A stretch of DNA of 64,000 nt from assembly GCF_003417065.2 (NCBI RefSeq), contig NZ_QVLT01000017.1, forward strand, positions 1 to 64,000, in the 5' to 3' direction. Below are positions 34,209-42,451 of the stretch, one piece after another; position 1 is the first letter of the stretch; each line of letters begins with the position of its first letter. This DNA comes from Hymenobacter lapidiphilus. Lineage in GTDB: Bacteria > Bacteroidota > Bacteroidia > Cytophagales > Hymenobacteraceae. The notes under the pieces were generated by a model that saw only the letters and a program-made list of their open reading frames with translations, was not told the DNA's origin and made no database searches. The position numbers were made by a program, and so were the translations under genes.

Positions 34209-35144
34209 ATGAAAACCGCATCTTCGGGTCCGCTGCAGCGGTTGCTGTTCGTGCTCAACCCCATATCGGGCGACATCAATAAAAGCCAGCTTCGCGACAC
34301 CATTGCCGCATACTGCGCCGAGCGGGGCCGCCAAGCCGAGTTTTTCGATACGGCCGGCGAGCAGGATTTGGACCGCCTACGCGACCTGTTGGCAGCCGCC
34401 CCTCCGCCCGATGCCGTGTTTGCTGCCGGTGGCGACGGCACGGTGAGTATGGTAGCCGAGGCGCTGGTCGGCAGCATGGTGCCGCTGGGTATTCTGCCGC
34501 TGGGTTCGGGCAACGGAATGGCCAAAGATCTGGCCATTCCGCTTACGCTGAACGAAGCGCTGGCTCTTACTTGGCAGCACGATATCCGGCAACTGGACAC
34601 ACTGCGGGTGGGTGGCCGGTTCACGGTACATCTGGCCGATATGGGCTTCAATGCCTGCGTGGTAAAGCGCTTTGCCGAAGGCGGCGTGCGCGGCCCCGGA
34701 GCATACGTACGCATTGCCACCCAGGAGTATGCTGGCTACACGCCTGGCACCTACCACATCGAAACCGAGCATGAAAACTGGCAGGGTGAGGCCTTTATGC
34801 TCACCATTGCCAATGCCAATACCTTCGGTAGCAATGTGGTCATCAACCCCGACCGGGAGCTGGACGACGGGCAGTTTGAAATTTGCCTTATTGCGCCCTT
34901 CCCGGGAAGGGCGGCACCCGGCCTGCTTTACCGCCTGTACACCAGCAATTTCGATAGCTCGGACTATACCCGCCGCCTGAGCTGCCACCATGCCCGCATT
35001 ACGGTGCCCGGTGCCAGCGAAGTACTGGTACAGCTGGATGGCGAGCCGTATATGCTTGCCTGTCCGGTCGAAATCAGCCTGCAGCCGCGTAGCCTACGGG
35101 TGCTGGTACCGCCCGCTACGGCCGGGGCGCCCCCGCGTACGTAA
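34209..35144 (+). CDS. diacylglycerol/lipid kinase family protein (YegS-like)
   Basis: A 311-residue cytosolic enzyme of the diacylglycerol kinase catalytic fold. The nucleotide-binding GGDGT is at 74-78, followed by LGILPLGSGNGMAKDL, a standard motif. The second domain has DMGFNACVVKRF and FGSNVVINPDRELDDGQFEICLI, again usual for YegS/LCB5-like kinases. The lipid substrate (diacylglycerol, phosphatidylglycerol or sphingoid base) cannot be read; sphingolipids occur in this phylum, so a sphingoid base kinase is possible. Its last 29 bases overlap the end of the convergent phosphoesterase gene. Confidence 0.92.
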   Translation: MKTASSGPLQRLLFVLNPISGDINKSQLRDTIAAYCAERGRQAEFFDTAGEQDLDRLRDLLAAAPPPDAVFAAGGDGTVSMVAEALVGSMVPLGILPLGSGNGMAKDLAIPLTLNEALALTWQHDIRQLDTLRVGGRFTVHLADMGFNACVVKRFAEGGVRGPGAYVRIATQEYAGYTPGTYHIETEHENWQGEAFMLTIANANTFGSNVVINPDRELDDGQFEICLIAPFPGRAAPGLLYRLYTSNFDSSDYTRRLSCHHARITVPGASEVLVQLDGEPYMLACPVEISLQPRSLRVLVPPATAGAPPRT

Positions 35145-36336
35145 CGCTGGCAGCTGGTCCGGCGGTGGCATCCGAACCGGGACTAAGCTGCAGCCGGAAC
35201 ACCTCGGGCGTACCGGTGGGGGGCTCGTAAGTGCGGAGCCAGGTTTCGTGAGGGCCATAAAAGTCCAGCCCGAAAAAACCCTGATGTTCGTGTACGAAGG
35301 TGGCTTGGCCACCGGCCTGCACGAAGGCCGTTTTGCTGCCGGCCCCGCTAACCAGGTAGTGGCCCCCGCTACGCTCGAAATACTGCAGGTTATGGTCGTG
35401 GCCGGCAGCGTAGATAACGCCGGGAAATTCGTGTAGCACCCGCAGCAGCCGGCGGCGCATTCGGCGGTAGCGGGGGTGGGCCATGTCTTCGGCCGCACCC
35501 ACCGTTTTGCGGTACAGCGGCAGCAGCGAGCCAATGAAAGGTAGCGGAACGTACGCCCGCTTATTGACCGTAGTAAGCGGAAACACGTGCTGCTTGGCGG
35601 TGAACTTGCCCCCGTGCAGGGCATTCGAGTACAGCGGATGGTGCCCGGCCACGAGCACCTGCTGGTGCCGGTTGGCCTGCAGTAGCGCCCGCAGCTGGCG
35701 GAAAGGCCGCCACGGATCGGCGGCCGGCCGGGGCCCGTTCTGTACCCACCACTGGGTATTGAAAACAATCAGGAGCAGGCCCTCGGCAAGCTGCAGGCTC
35801 ACCGGGCCGGGGGCGCCATCAACGGGCAGGTAGTGGGCCGTGGGTAGATGCTCGCGCACATACGCCTCTTGCCGGCGCAGGTACTCCCAGCCATCGGAGC
35901 GGCCCTTGTTCCAGTCGTGGTTGCCGCTGAGCATTACCACCCGCCCCTCAAAGCGGCCCAACGCCGCCAACAGGGTATTGAAGCGAGCTTCGGCAGCAGC
36001 CCGGCCGGAGGTGTGGGGGGCAGGTAGCCCCACAGGATAAATATTGTCGCCGAGCAGCACCACTGTGCCGGCCGGGCCGGCTTCCTGCTGCCATTGTTCG
36101 AGCAGCTGCAACACGGGGTCGGAACCATCGGTGGCCACGGCTCCGGGGTCGCCGAGCAGGGCTACACGATGATAGGGCGGGCGGTTGGGCTGGGGCCGGT
36201 TTGCCCAGTCGTGGGCGGTAGAGGCCACGTAGGGGCGGCGGCGGTAGTTTCGCTCCTGCACGTAGCGCCGGGCCAGCCACAGGGTCAGCAGCCCGGCCAA
36301 TATAAGTGAGGCGTAAAAGAAGTAGTCGATAGTCAT
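35116..36336 (-). CDS. membrane-anchored metallophosphoesterase
   Basis: A 406-residue protein with an N-terminal membrane helix (YFFYASLILAGLLTLWLA) and a calcineurin-like phosphoesterase domain. Metal-binding motifs appear in order: VALLGDPG, VVLLGDNIYPVG, VMLSGNHDWNKG, VAGHHPLY and YAAGHDHNLQYF. The GDxG/GDNxYP/GNHD pattern is that of the purple acid phosphatase-like group. The catalytic domain would face the periplasm. Substrate unknown. The 3-prime ends of this gene and the lipid kinase gene overlap by 29 bases, which ties their expression through antisense transcription at least potentially. Confidence 0.9.
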   Translation of the reverse strand: MTIDYFFYASLILAGLLTLWLARRYVQERNYRRRPYVASTAHDWANRPQPNRPPYHRVALLGDPGAVATDGSDPVLQLLEQWQQEAGPAGTVVLLGDNIYPVGLPAPHTSGRAAAEARFNTLLAALGRFEGRVVMLSGNHDWNKGRSDGWEYLRRQEAYVREHLPTAHYLPVDGAPGPVSLQLAEGLLLIVFNTQWWVQNGPRPAADPWRPFRQLRALLQANRHQQVLVAGHHPLYSNALHGGKFTAKQHVFPLTTVNKRAYVPLPFIGSLLPLYRKTVGAAEDMAHPRYRRMRRRLLRVLHEFPGVIYAAGHDHNLQYFERSGGHYLVSGAGSKTAFVQAGGQATFVHEHQGFFGLDFYGPHETWLRTYEPPTGTPEVFRLQLSPGSDATAGPAASVTYAGAPRP

Positions 36337-36436
36337 CAGTTTATGCCTGAGAGAGCGGAGCAGCGTACGTGGGCCGGCATCTGCCAGCGGAAGCCTGCTG
36401 CTCCTTCAGTGGCTGTTATCAACTACGTATCGAACG

Positions 36437-37069
36437 TTAAAAAGTAGGTGGCGTAAGGTTTTTGAAGTGGCCATTGAGGCGCACGCGCTCCTTAAGGCGC
36501 TCGGTTTCCTGCAACACGGGCAGAATGTGTTCGAGGTGGCGAAGCGCCATTATCTGCCGATCGGCTTCGGTATCGGCCTCCAGTAGCTCGTACTCCTGCT
36601 CGGTGCTCATGCCCAGCTGATGGGCCACATCGTAAATGCGGAAGTCGGTTGGCAAATCGAGGAACAGGCGGCGCAGGCCCAGAATGCCATAAAGCTGTTC
36701 AATTAACACACGGGTTCGGTCGTGCAGTGCCGGGTCGGCGTCCTTATCATCGGTCAGGTCGCGCACGCTAGCTCCGGCATAAAGTTTACCAGGCAGCTCG
36801 CGCTGAAAATCCTCCATTTCAAACACCCCAATAGCCTTGGTCCGGATGTCGAGTTCGCCCGATGGATAGTTTTTTTCCACATCCATGAGGCGTACCTCGG
36901 TGCCACGGCGGCTTACGCCCCCGTTCAGGAAGGGCATAATGCCGAACATGATGCCCTCCAGCAGGCAGTCGCGCACCAGCTGGCGGTAGCGGGGCTCGAA
37001 GATGTGCAGATTGAGCTTTTCGCCGGGAAATACGACCAGATTAAGCGGAAACAGAGCGAGTTGACGCAT
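36437..37069 (-). CDS. LON peptidase substrate-binding domain protein
   Basis: A 210-residue protein consisting of the Lon N-terminal (substrate-binding) domain without ATPase or protease parts. LALFPLNLVVFPGEKLNLHIFEPRYRQLVRDCL is the family opening, and the C-terminal half is helical (TDFRIYDVAHQLGMSTEQEYELLEADTE). Such stand-alone Lon-N proteins are common; cereblon-like ligand binding is known in the wider family, but the bacterial role is unknown. Cytosolic. It is divergent from mtgA across 207 bases. Confidence 0.92.
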   Translation of the reverse strand: MRQLALFPLNLVVFPGEKLNLHIFEPRYRQLVRDCLLEGIMFGIMPFLNGGVSRRGTEVRLMDVEKNYPSGELDIRTKAIGVFEMEDFQRELPGKLYAGASVRDLTDDKDADPALHDRTRVLIEQLYGILGLRRLFLDLPTDFRIYDVAHQLGMSTEQEYELLEADTEADRQIMALRHLEHILPVLQETERLKERVRLNGHFKNLTPPTF

Positions 37070-37220
37070 AAAGTAAACGAGCAGAAAGGGCAGTGCAGAA
37101 GCAGGAAGCTACGGGCCCCTGGGCGTAATAACAACGTCGATACCCAAATCTTCCCGACCCGGCCGGCGCTTTTTTGGTAGGTTGCAGTGGGCGGGGCGTG
37201 GGGTTGGCGTAAAGAGCCGC

Positions 37221-37228
37221 TATTTTTG
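37221..37228 (+). promoter_or_regulatory. -7 box for mtgA
   Basis: TATTTTTG is an exact TAnnTTTG match 49 bases before the GTG start. A TTG at 37204-37206 is only 14 bases upstream, shorter than usual. Confidence 0.45.
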
Positions 37229-37276
37229 CTCGTATTCCGGAGTCGGAGTGCAAGCCTTTTTTAAGCGGTTGAGTGC

Positions 37277-38020
37277 GTGAGAGATTTTAAACAGATTGCC
37301 CGCCGAACGGGCCGGATAGCCCTACAGGTGCTGGCCGTGGCCTTCCTGACGTCGGTGGCCTGGGTACTGCTTTACCGCTGGGTGAGCCCGCCCGCCACCT
37401 GGCTGATGCTCGACCGCCGGGCCCACGCTCCGGTTGGCCTGGGCTACCAGGGCATCCGCGAAGCCGACCGCCGCATTCAGTACGACTTCAAAAGCCTGAC
37501 CGACGTATCGCCCGAGCTGCCGCTGGCCCTGGTGGCGGCCGAAGACCAGCGGTTTCTGCTGCACCACGGCTTCGATGGCGACGCGCTCCTAAAGGCGGCC
37601 AAATCGAACCTGAGCGGCAGCAAGCAGCTGCGTGGCGGCAGCACTATTACGCAACAGGTGGCTAAGAACGTGTTTTTGTGGCAGGGACGCAGCTACGTGC
37701 GCAAGGCTGCTGAGGCCTACTTCACGTTGCTCATCGAGCTTCTCTGGGACAAGCGCCGCATTATGGAAATGTACCTGAACGTGGCCGAAATGGGCGACTG
37801 TATTTTCGGGGCCGAAGCGGCCTCGCAGGCTTACTTCGGCAAGCCAGCCGCCAAGCTGAGCGCCGCCGAGGCGGCCCTGCTGGCCGGTGTACTGCCCAAC
37901 CCGCTCCGGTTTCGGGCCAGCAACCCGGGCCCCGTCGCCCGCTCCAAGCAGCGCCGGGTACTGCGCCGCATGCGCGCCCTGCGCGGCACCGACTACGTTA
38001 GGGAGTTGACGGAGAAGTAA
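37277..38020 (+). CDS. mtgA: monofunctional peptidoglycan transglycosylase MtgA
   Basis: A 247-residue inner-membrane glycosyltransferase of family GT51 that polymerises lipid II into glycan strands. An N-terminal helix (about 14-34) anchors it. The catalytic Glu89 lies in VAAEDQRFLLHHGFD, followed by RGGSTITQQVAKNVFL and ELLWDKRRIMEMYLNVAEMGDCIFGAEAAS, all standard GT51 motifs. There is no transpeptidase domain, so it is the monofunctional type. The start is GTG at 37277. The gene is followed by two palindromic repeats. Confidence 0.96.
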   Translation: MRDFKQIARRTGRIALQVLAVAFLTSVAWVLLYRWVSPPATWLMLDRRAHAPVGLGYQGIREADRRIQYDFKSLTDVSPELPLALVAAEDQRFLLHHGFDGDALLKAAKSNLSGSKQLRGGSTITQQVAKNVFLWQGRSYVRKAAEAYFTLLIELLWDKRRIMEMYLNVAEMGDCIFGAEAASQAYFGKPAAKLSAAEAALLAGVLPNPLRFRASNPGPVARSKQRRVLRRMRALRGTDYVRELTEK

Positions 38021-38050
38021 GTTGAATGGGTAGATGAAAGACCCAAAAGG

Positions 38051-38178
38051 CTGTCATGCTGAGCGAAGGCGGAGCCGGACTTGAAGCATCTCTACCACAA
38101 CAGTTATTTTCAATCGTCAAGGTTACCATTGCGGTGGAGATGCTTCAAGTCCGGCTCCGCCTTCGCTCAGCATGACAG
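38051..38178. repeat. palindromic repeat with 42-base perfect arms
   Basis: Arms 38051-38092 and 38137-38178 are perfectly inverted, beginning CTGTCATGCTGAGCGAAGG and ending GAAGCATCTC. The 44-base centre continues with a few complementary bases. The word GTCATGCTGAGC...GAAGCATCT is one I associate with intergenic repeats in Cytophagales genomes. It lies between mtgA and a lipoprotein gene, 30 bases before the start of the latter. Confidence 0.85.
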
Positions 38179-38207
38179 CGTTCTACACTAATATATCCCT
38201 TCTTTAC

Positions 38208-38675
38208 ATGAAACGTCTGCTTCTTCCGCTGCTGCTGGCCTCGATGGTCGCCGCGCTGCCCGCTTGCTCGCCGCGCTTGTCTGCGGTGCTTACGCCGGCC
38301 ATCGAAACTGCCGCCCGCCAGGATATTCTGGCGGTGCTAAGCACCCAGACGGCCGCCTGGAACCGGGGCGATGTGGCCGGCTTCATGCAGGGCTACTGGC
38401 AGAACGACTCACTGGTATTTATCGGCAAAAGCGGCCTCACCTACGGCTGGCAGCCCACGCTCGACAACTACCGCCGCAGCTACCCCAACCCGGCCGCCAT
38501 GGGCCAGCTCGATTTCAGCCGCCTGCAAATCCGGCCCCTCAGCCCCGATGTCGCCCAGGTTATCGGCCGCTGGCACCTGGCCCGCCCCGCTGCCGGCGAC
38601 CTACAGGGGCATTTCCTGCTGGTAATGCGCCGCCTTGCAGGTAAGTGGGTGGTAGTAGCCGACCACTCGAGCTAG
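38208..38675 (+). CDS. lipoprotein with DUF4440/SnoaL-like domain
   Basis: A 155-residue protein. I use the ATG at 38208, which gives a lipoprotein signal (LLLPLLLASMVAALPACS, acylated cysteine in LPAC); the earlier in-frame ATG at 38172 lies inside the palindromic repeat. The mature domain has ILAVLSTQTAAWNRGDVAGFMQGYWQNDSLVFIG and ends ...KWVVVADHSS, the usual layout of DUF4440 (NTF2-like cone fold). Members bind small ligands or act as enzymes, but no catalytic residues can be fixed. It is flanked by repeats on both sides. Confidence 0.88.
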   Translation: MKRLLLPLLLASMVAALPACSPRLSAVLTPAIETAARQDILAVLSTQTAAWNRGDVAGFMQGYWQNDSLVFIGKSGLTYGWQPTLDNYRRSYPNPAAMGQLDFSRLQIRPLSPDVAQVIGRWHLARPAAGDLQGHFLLVMRRLAGKWVVVADHSS

Positions 38676-38692
38676 GATAGAAGCTTAATTAC

Positions 38693-38796
38693 GAACGTCA
38701 TTCAAAAGGGCAGCGAAGAATATCGTCGAAGTCGTTGCAAGGGTGATTGTTCAACAACTTCGGACGATATTCTTCGCTCCGCGCTGAATGAAGTTC
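38693..38796. repeat. second palindromic repeat, imperfect arms
   Basis: GAACGTCATTCA...CAGCGAAGAATATCGTC pairs with GACGATATTCTTCGCT...TGAATGAaGTTC, with bulges. Core arm is about 20 perfect bases. The word TCATTCAnnGCnGCGAAGAATATC differs from the repeat at 38.05 kb, so it is a separate repeat family. It lies after the DUF4440 lipoprotein gene and could terminate transcription. Confidence 0.75.
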
Positions 38797-38805
38797 GGAT
38801 TTTCT

Positions 38806-38833
38806 CTAACCCCTAACCCCTAACCCCTAATCC
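38806..38833. repeat. short tandem CTAACCC repeat
   Basis: Three exact and one degenerate copies of CTAACCC, next to the palindromic repeat and before the App1-like gene end. It resembles a telomere-type heptamer by chance; too short to imply function. Confidence 0.7.
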
Positions 38834-38855
38834 CTGATAACCATTACCTAATTCC

Positions 38856-39989
38856 TTATTCCTCTACCTCATCCTTCGCCTTTTCCTGCTCCACGGCCGG
38901 AATGGCTTCGTGGAAGATGAGGCCGGTGGCAGCGGCGTGCTCGGCGGCCTGCACAGTGTCCTGCACCAGCAGCATCTCTACTTTATCGCCCCGTAAGTCT
39001 TCGCGCACCTGCTCGACGAGGGCGGCGCGGTCGGCACGGTTTACGTCGCGGATGTAAATGGACAGGATGCGGCCGGGGTGGCGGCGCACTACTTCGCGGT
39101 AAATGTTGGCGTCTTCCTGGCCCGAGTCGCCGATGAGCACGAAGGGCAGGAGCGGGTAGGTAAGCAGCAGGTTCTCGATTTCGTGTAGCTTGTGGGTGTG
39201 GTGGCTGCTGGCCGCGGCCGTCTGGCGCTTCAGGGCCGCGTCGCGCAGCAGCAGCGGGCCGGGCGGAATGCCGTTCAGCTCCAGGAAATCGTCGAGCAAA
39301 TCGTAGAGGTTCCAGGGCGAGCTGCTGACGTAGAAGAACGGGTTGTTGCGCTTCCCATTACGGCCCAGCTGCAGCTGGCGGTAGAACTCGGCCACGCCTT
39401 TGAAGGGCAGCCGGGAGCGGGCGTTGCGCAACAGTACCGTACGGGCCATGCGCAGCAAATTGGTAGCCGAAGTCTCAATTACGGTGTCGTCGAGGTCAGA
39501 AATGATGCCGTACTCGGCGTCGGGCGGCGGAATGAGTACCATGGCAGTAGCGCGCAGCCCGTGCGGGGTGGGGAAGGGGGGCGGTGCCTGTTGCAACGCC
39601 ACCTCAACCGGATACCATAGGAAATCGACCGGCGTGGGCAGCGTCTTCGGGGTCAGGTTGAGGGTAAAGTAGCCCTCCTCGTCGGTGAGGATGGGGTGGT
39701 CGGAGCCGTCGGTGGGGCGGATGCTGATTTGGGCGCCGGTAATTTCATTGCTGTCGAAGCGGCGGTACATGTTTAGCAGGTTGTTCCAGCGCGAGGCGGT
39801 GGGGTCGGGCTCTCCTATGCCTTTATCGGTGAGCAGGCGGCCTTTCACGTAGAGGCGCTCGGGCGTGCCGTAGCTGCGGTAGGGCACCAGCTGCAGCGGG
39901 TGCAGCAGCCCGAGGCGGGCCCGTAGGCGGGTTAAAGATTCGTCGGCGTTTTCGGCCCAGGTGTGGAGTGTATCGCGGAAAGGAAGCAT
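38856..39989 (-). CDS. App1-family phosphatase (DUF2183)
   Basis: A HAD-like phosphatase related to yeast App1 phosphatidate phosphatase. The catalytic DxDxT motif appears as SDLDDTVIET, with LIGDSGQEDANIY as the later HAD motif and FFYVSSSPWNLYDLLDDFL between. The N-terminal region (RLYVKGRLLTDKG ... DEEGYFTLNL) forms the beta-sandwich usual for the family. I use the ATG at 39989 (MLPFRDTLHTW), giving 377 residues; 32 further codons upstream are open but look non-coding. The likely substrate is phosphatidate or a related lipid, interesting because a diacylglycerol-kinase-like gene lies 4 kb away. The C-terminus is acidic and Lys/Glu-rich. Confidence 0.88.
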   Translation of the reverse strand: MLPFRDTLHTWAENADESLTRLRARLGLLHPLQLVPYRSYGTPERLYVKGRLLTDKGIGEPDPTASRWNNLLNMYRRFDSNEITGAQISIRPTDGSDHPILTDEEGYFTLNLTPKTLPTPVDFLWYPVEVALQQAPPPFPTPHGLRATAMVLIPPPDAEYGIISDLDDTVIETSATNLLRMARTVLLRNARSRLPFKGVAEFYRQLQLGRNGKRNNPFFYVSSSPWNLYDLLDDFLELNGIPPGPLLLRDAALKRQTAAASSHHTHKLHEIENLLLTYPLLPFVLIGDSGQEDANIYREVVRRHPGRILSIYIRDVNRADRAALVEQVREDLRGDKVEMLLVQDTVQAAEHAAATGLIFHEAIPAVEQEKAKDEVEE

Positions 39990-40083
39990 AGAGCGCAAAT
40001 AAAGCAATTGATCGGAGAGCTGTCTACGCAGAAGCCCGTCCGGGGTGTTGCTCCGTCGGTGGTAATGGATCAGCCTCAACCAC

Positions 40084-40118
40084 AAAAAAGGCTCCCGGCA
40101 AATTGCCGGGAGCTGATA
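40084..40118 (-). terminator. terminator of M48 lipoprotein gene
   Basis: GCTCCCGGCAAATTGCCGGGAGC is a near-perfect stem, followed on the minus strand by TTTTTT. It sits 20 bases after the stop codon. Confidence 0.9.
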
Positions 40119-40137
40119 ACTGCGGATGCAGGTGCGC

Positions 40138-40947
40138 CTACAATGCGCTTCGCAGCTGGTTGAAGTCGTCGGAGCCGGCCGTGCGGTTACGGCAGTTCAA
40201 CTGGTCGGCCTTGGCCTGAATGCTCTGAACGCGGTTGCCAGGGTTGGGGTGGGTGCTCAGAAACTCGGGTGGGCTGGCCTGGCCGTCGTTCTGGGTTTTG
40301 ATGAAGAAACCAGCCGCCCCGTCGCAGGCGTAGTAATTGGTACCGTTGAGGTATTCCACCGAGTAGGCATCGGCCTCAATTTCGTAGTCGCGGCTGAACT
40401 TGAGCTGCCCCAGGCCGCTGGCTACGTCTACCAGCGCATTCTGGTTGTTGCCCAGCACCAGGCTCAGCAACACACTGATGCCGTACTGCTGCTGTAACTG
40501 GCGCGAGGTGTGGCGGCGGTCGGCGTGGGCAATTTCGTGGCCGATTACCCCGGCAAGCTGGGTTTCGTTGTCGAGGTACTTAATCAGCCCCGAGTACACA
40601 TAGATATGCCCGCCGGGAGTAGCAAAGGCGTTCCGGGTCTGGTCGTCCTTGATGATTTTTACATCCCAGGGGAATTCGTTGCGGTACTGGAGCTTGCCTG
40701 AGTTGAGTACCCGGAGCACTATTTTATTGAGGGCCGCGTAGGCCTGGGGGTTGCTGCCGGGTTCCAGCAGTTGGCCTTTAGTCCGAAAAGTTGAGTCGGT
40801 CTGGGCCGCTACTTGCTCGCCCAGGGCCTTATCGTCTTCGATGGAGAACAGGAGCACTCCGTCGCCGTCTTTGGAGCAGGAGGCTACGCCGCCGAGGGTG
40901 AGGGCCAGGCCTGCCAGGAGGCCGGTTTTTTTTAAAATATTCCGCAT
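40138..40947 (-). CDS. M48 family metallopeptidase lipoprotein
   Basis: A 269-residue zinc protease with a lipoprotein signal (LLAGLALTLGGVASC, acylated Cys24). The zinc site HEIAH is at 137-141 and the third ligand in FSRDYEIEADAYSVEYL. It ends with PPEFLSTHPNPGNRVQSIQAK, the same block as the M48 protein at 33.3-34.1 kb, and both are 269 residues long. They are paralogues with different membrane attachment. Expected role is envelope protein quality control in the periplasm. Confidence 0.93.
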   Translation of the reverse strand: MRNILKKTGLLAGLALTLGGVASCSKDGDGVLLFSIEDDKALGEQVAAQTDSTFRTKGQLLEPGSNPQAYAALNKIVLRVLNSGKLQYRNEFPWDVKIIKDDQTRNAFATPGGHIYVYSGLIKYLDNETQLAGVIGHEIAHADRRHTSRQLQQQYGISVLLSLVLGNNQNALVDVASGLGQLKFSRDYEIEADAYSVEYLNGTNYYACDGAAGFFIKTQNDGQASPPEFLSTHPNPGNRVQSIQAKADQLNCRNRTAGSDDFNQLRSAL

Positions 40948-41243
40948 GTGAAGCGAAGAATTGAATGGTTGAATAAGAGAGAGTCAGTTGGCTTGCTAGA
41001 AAAAATGGTGCCAGGGCCAGCGGTGCACCAACGGTCTAGCCAGGCGAGGTGTTGCTTGCCGGGACGTGAAAACAGGCACTGGGCGCGCAGGATGCGGCCA
41101 ATCAGGCAGAAAAAAACATTTAGCCAGGTAGCCCGCTTCGTCTGGCAAGGCGCCGAGCGGGGGCCACCTTCCACCGGGTTTCTGCGTAGAGCAAAACCCG
41201 CCCGCCAGCTCCGGTGCGTGCCGTATTTCCTGTTCATTTCGCT
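40948..41243. other. divergent intergenic region, nothing certain
   Basis: 296 bases between the divergent M48 lipoprotein and topoisomerase IB genes. It is GC-mixed, with short frames only. I find no exact -7 box, hairpin or RNA gene. Confidence 0.4.
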
Positions 41244-42359
41244 ATGGTTACCACTGCCACCGCCCGCCCCAAAACCAAGAAAAAACGCCTCGACCCGCTA
41301 CCGGCGGCCCACGAGCTTTACAAAGACCCCGCCCGCCAGGCCGAGCTGGCCGGCCTGCGCTACCTCACCGATTCCAAGCCCGGCCTCACCCGCGAAACCA
41401 CCCGGGCCGGCAAAGTCCGCTACCGCACGGCCAAGGGCGAGCTGCTCGCGGACGAAAAAGAACTGGCCCGCATCGGGGGCTTCGTAATTCCGCCGGCCTG
41501 GACTGACGTCTGGATTTCGCCCTCGCCCAACAGCCACCTGCAGGTTACGGGCCGCGACGCCAAGGGCCGCAAGCAGTACCTCTACCACGCCGCCTGGGAT
41601 CAGGCCCGGGCCCTGACCAAGTTCAGCCGGCTGCGGGCCTTCGGCGAAAACCTGGCCGAACTGCGGGCCCGCATGCACAAGGATCTGGCCCGCCCTCAGT
41701 TCGATAAAACCAAAGTGGTAGCCCTGGTGCTCACGCTCATGGATCAGTCGTTTATCCGCGTCGGCAACAAGGAATACGCCAAAAAGAACAAAACCTATGG
41801 CCTGACCACGCTGCGCGACAAGCACGTGAACGTGAGCGGGGCCGATGTGCGCTTTAGCTTCGTGGGCAAGAAGGGCGTGCCCCACGACCTGACCATCCAC
41901 GACCGGAAACTGGCCCGCATGGTGCAGAAGTGCAAGGAAATTCCAGGCCAGCACCTGTTCCAGTATTACGCCCCCGACGGCCATCGCCAGGAGCTGGAAT
42001 CGGGCGACGTGAATGCCTACCTGCATGAGGCCACCGGCCTAAGCCTCTCAGCCAAGGACTTCCGCACCTGGGGCGGTACCGTGAAAATGGTGGAGGCGCT
42101 GGAGCGAATTCTGGACGAGGAGCCCGACTTCCCGCGCCCTAAAACCCTGAAGCGAGCCGTGAAGGACGTGGCCGAAAACCTGGGCAACACGCCCACCGTG
42201 TGCTCCAAATACTACATCCACCCCCAGGTTATCGAGCTGTTCAACTCCAACCAGCTCCTCGACTACCTGCGCCGCCACGACGTCGACCCCCAGCAAAACG
42301 ACCTGCTCACGCCCACCGAACACATGGTGCTGGAAATGCTTACGGAGATTAAAAATTAA
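41244..42359 (+). CDS. DNA topoisomerase IB
   Basis: A 371-residue poxvirus-type topoisomerase IB, which relaxes supercoils by a 3-prime phosphotyrosyl intermediate. The catalytic tyrosine is Tyr324 in SKYYIHP; the basic catalytic residues are carried by YLYHAAWDQAR (N-terminal part), LMDQSFIRVGNKEYAKKNKTYGLTTL and KDFRTWGGTV. I start at the ATG at 41244 (MVTTATARPKTKKKRLD), ten codons inside the longest frame. The N-terminal basic tail may aid DNA binding. The enzyme is common in Bacteroidota in addition to gyrase and topoisomerase IV. Its TAA stop lies inside the left arm of a bidirectional terminator. Confidence 0.95.
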   Translation: MVTTATARPKTKKKRLDPLPAAHELYKDPARQAELAGLRYLTDSKPGLTRETTRAGKVRYRTAKGELLADEKELARIGGFVIPPAWTDVWISPSPNSHLQVTGRDAKGRKQYLYHAAWDQARALTKFSRLRAFGENLAELRARMHKDLARPQFDKTKVVALVLTLMDQSFIRVGNKEYAKKNKTYGLTTLRDKHVNVSGADVRFSFVGKKGVPHDLTIHDRKLARMVQKCKEIPGQHLFQYYAPDGHRQELESGDVNAYLHEATGLSLSAKDFRTWGGTVKMVEALERILDEEPDFPRPKTLKRAVKDVAENLGNTPTVCSKYYIHPQVIELFNSNQLLDYLRRHDVDPQQNDLLTPTEHMVLEMLTEIKN

Positions 42360-42445
42360 AAGTGGAGAGCTGAAAATGGCTATTGAGTGGTTCCCAATCG
42401 GGTCGCTCAACGGCCATTTTCAACTCTCCACTTTTAATTTTTAAT
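42348..42445. terminator. bidirectional terminator containing the topoisomerase stop codon
   Basis: Arms of about 40 bases (42348-42387 and 42406-42445) contain ATTAAAAATTAAAAGTGGAG and its complement with two mismatches. The last codons of the topoisomerase gene form the start of the left arm, and the next gene ends 6 bases after the right arm. Confidence 0.85.
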
Positions 42446-42451
42446 TCGACT

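Noticed and set aside
38172..38207. ATG inside the palindromic repeat as start of the DUF4440 lipoprotein
   Set aside because: Using it would bury the lipoprotein signal; the ATG at 38208 gives a standard n-region.
38806..38833. Telomere-like repeat as a chromosome end or origin signal
   Set aside because: Only four units, one degenerate, in ordinary intergenic DNA next to unrelated repeats.
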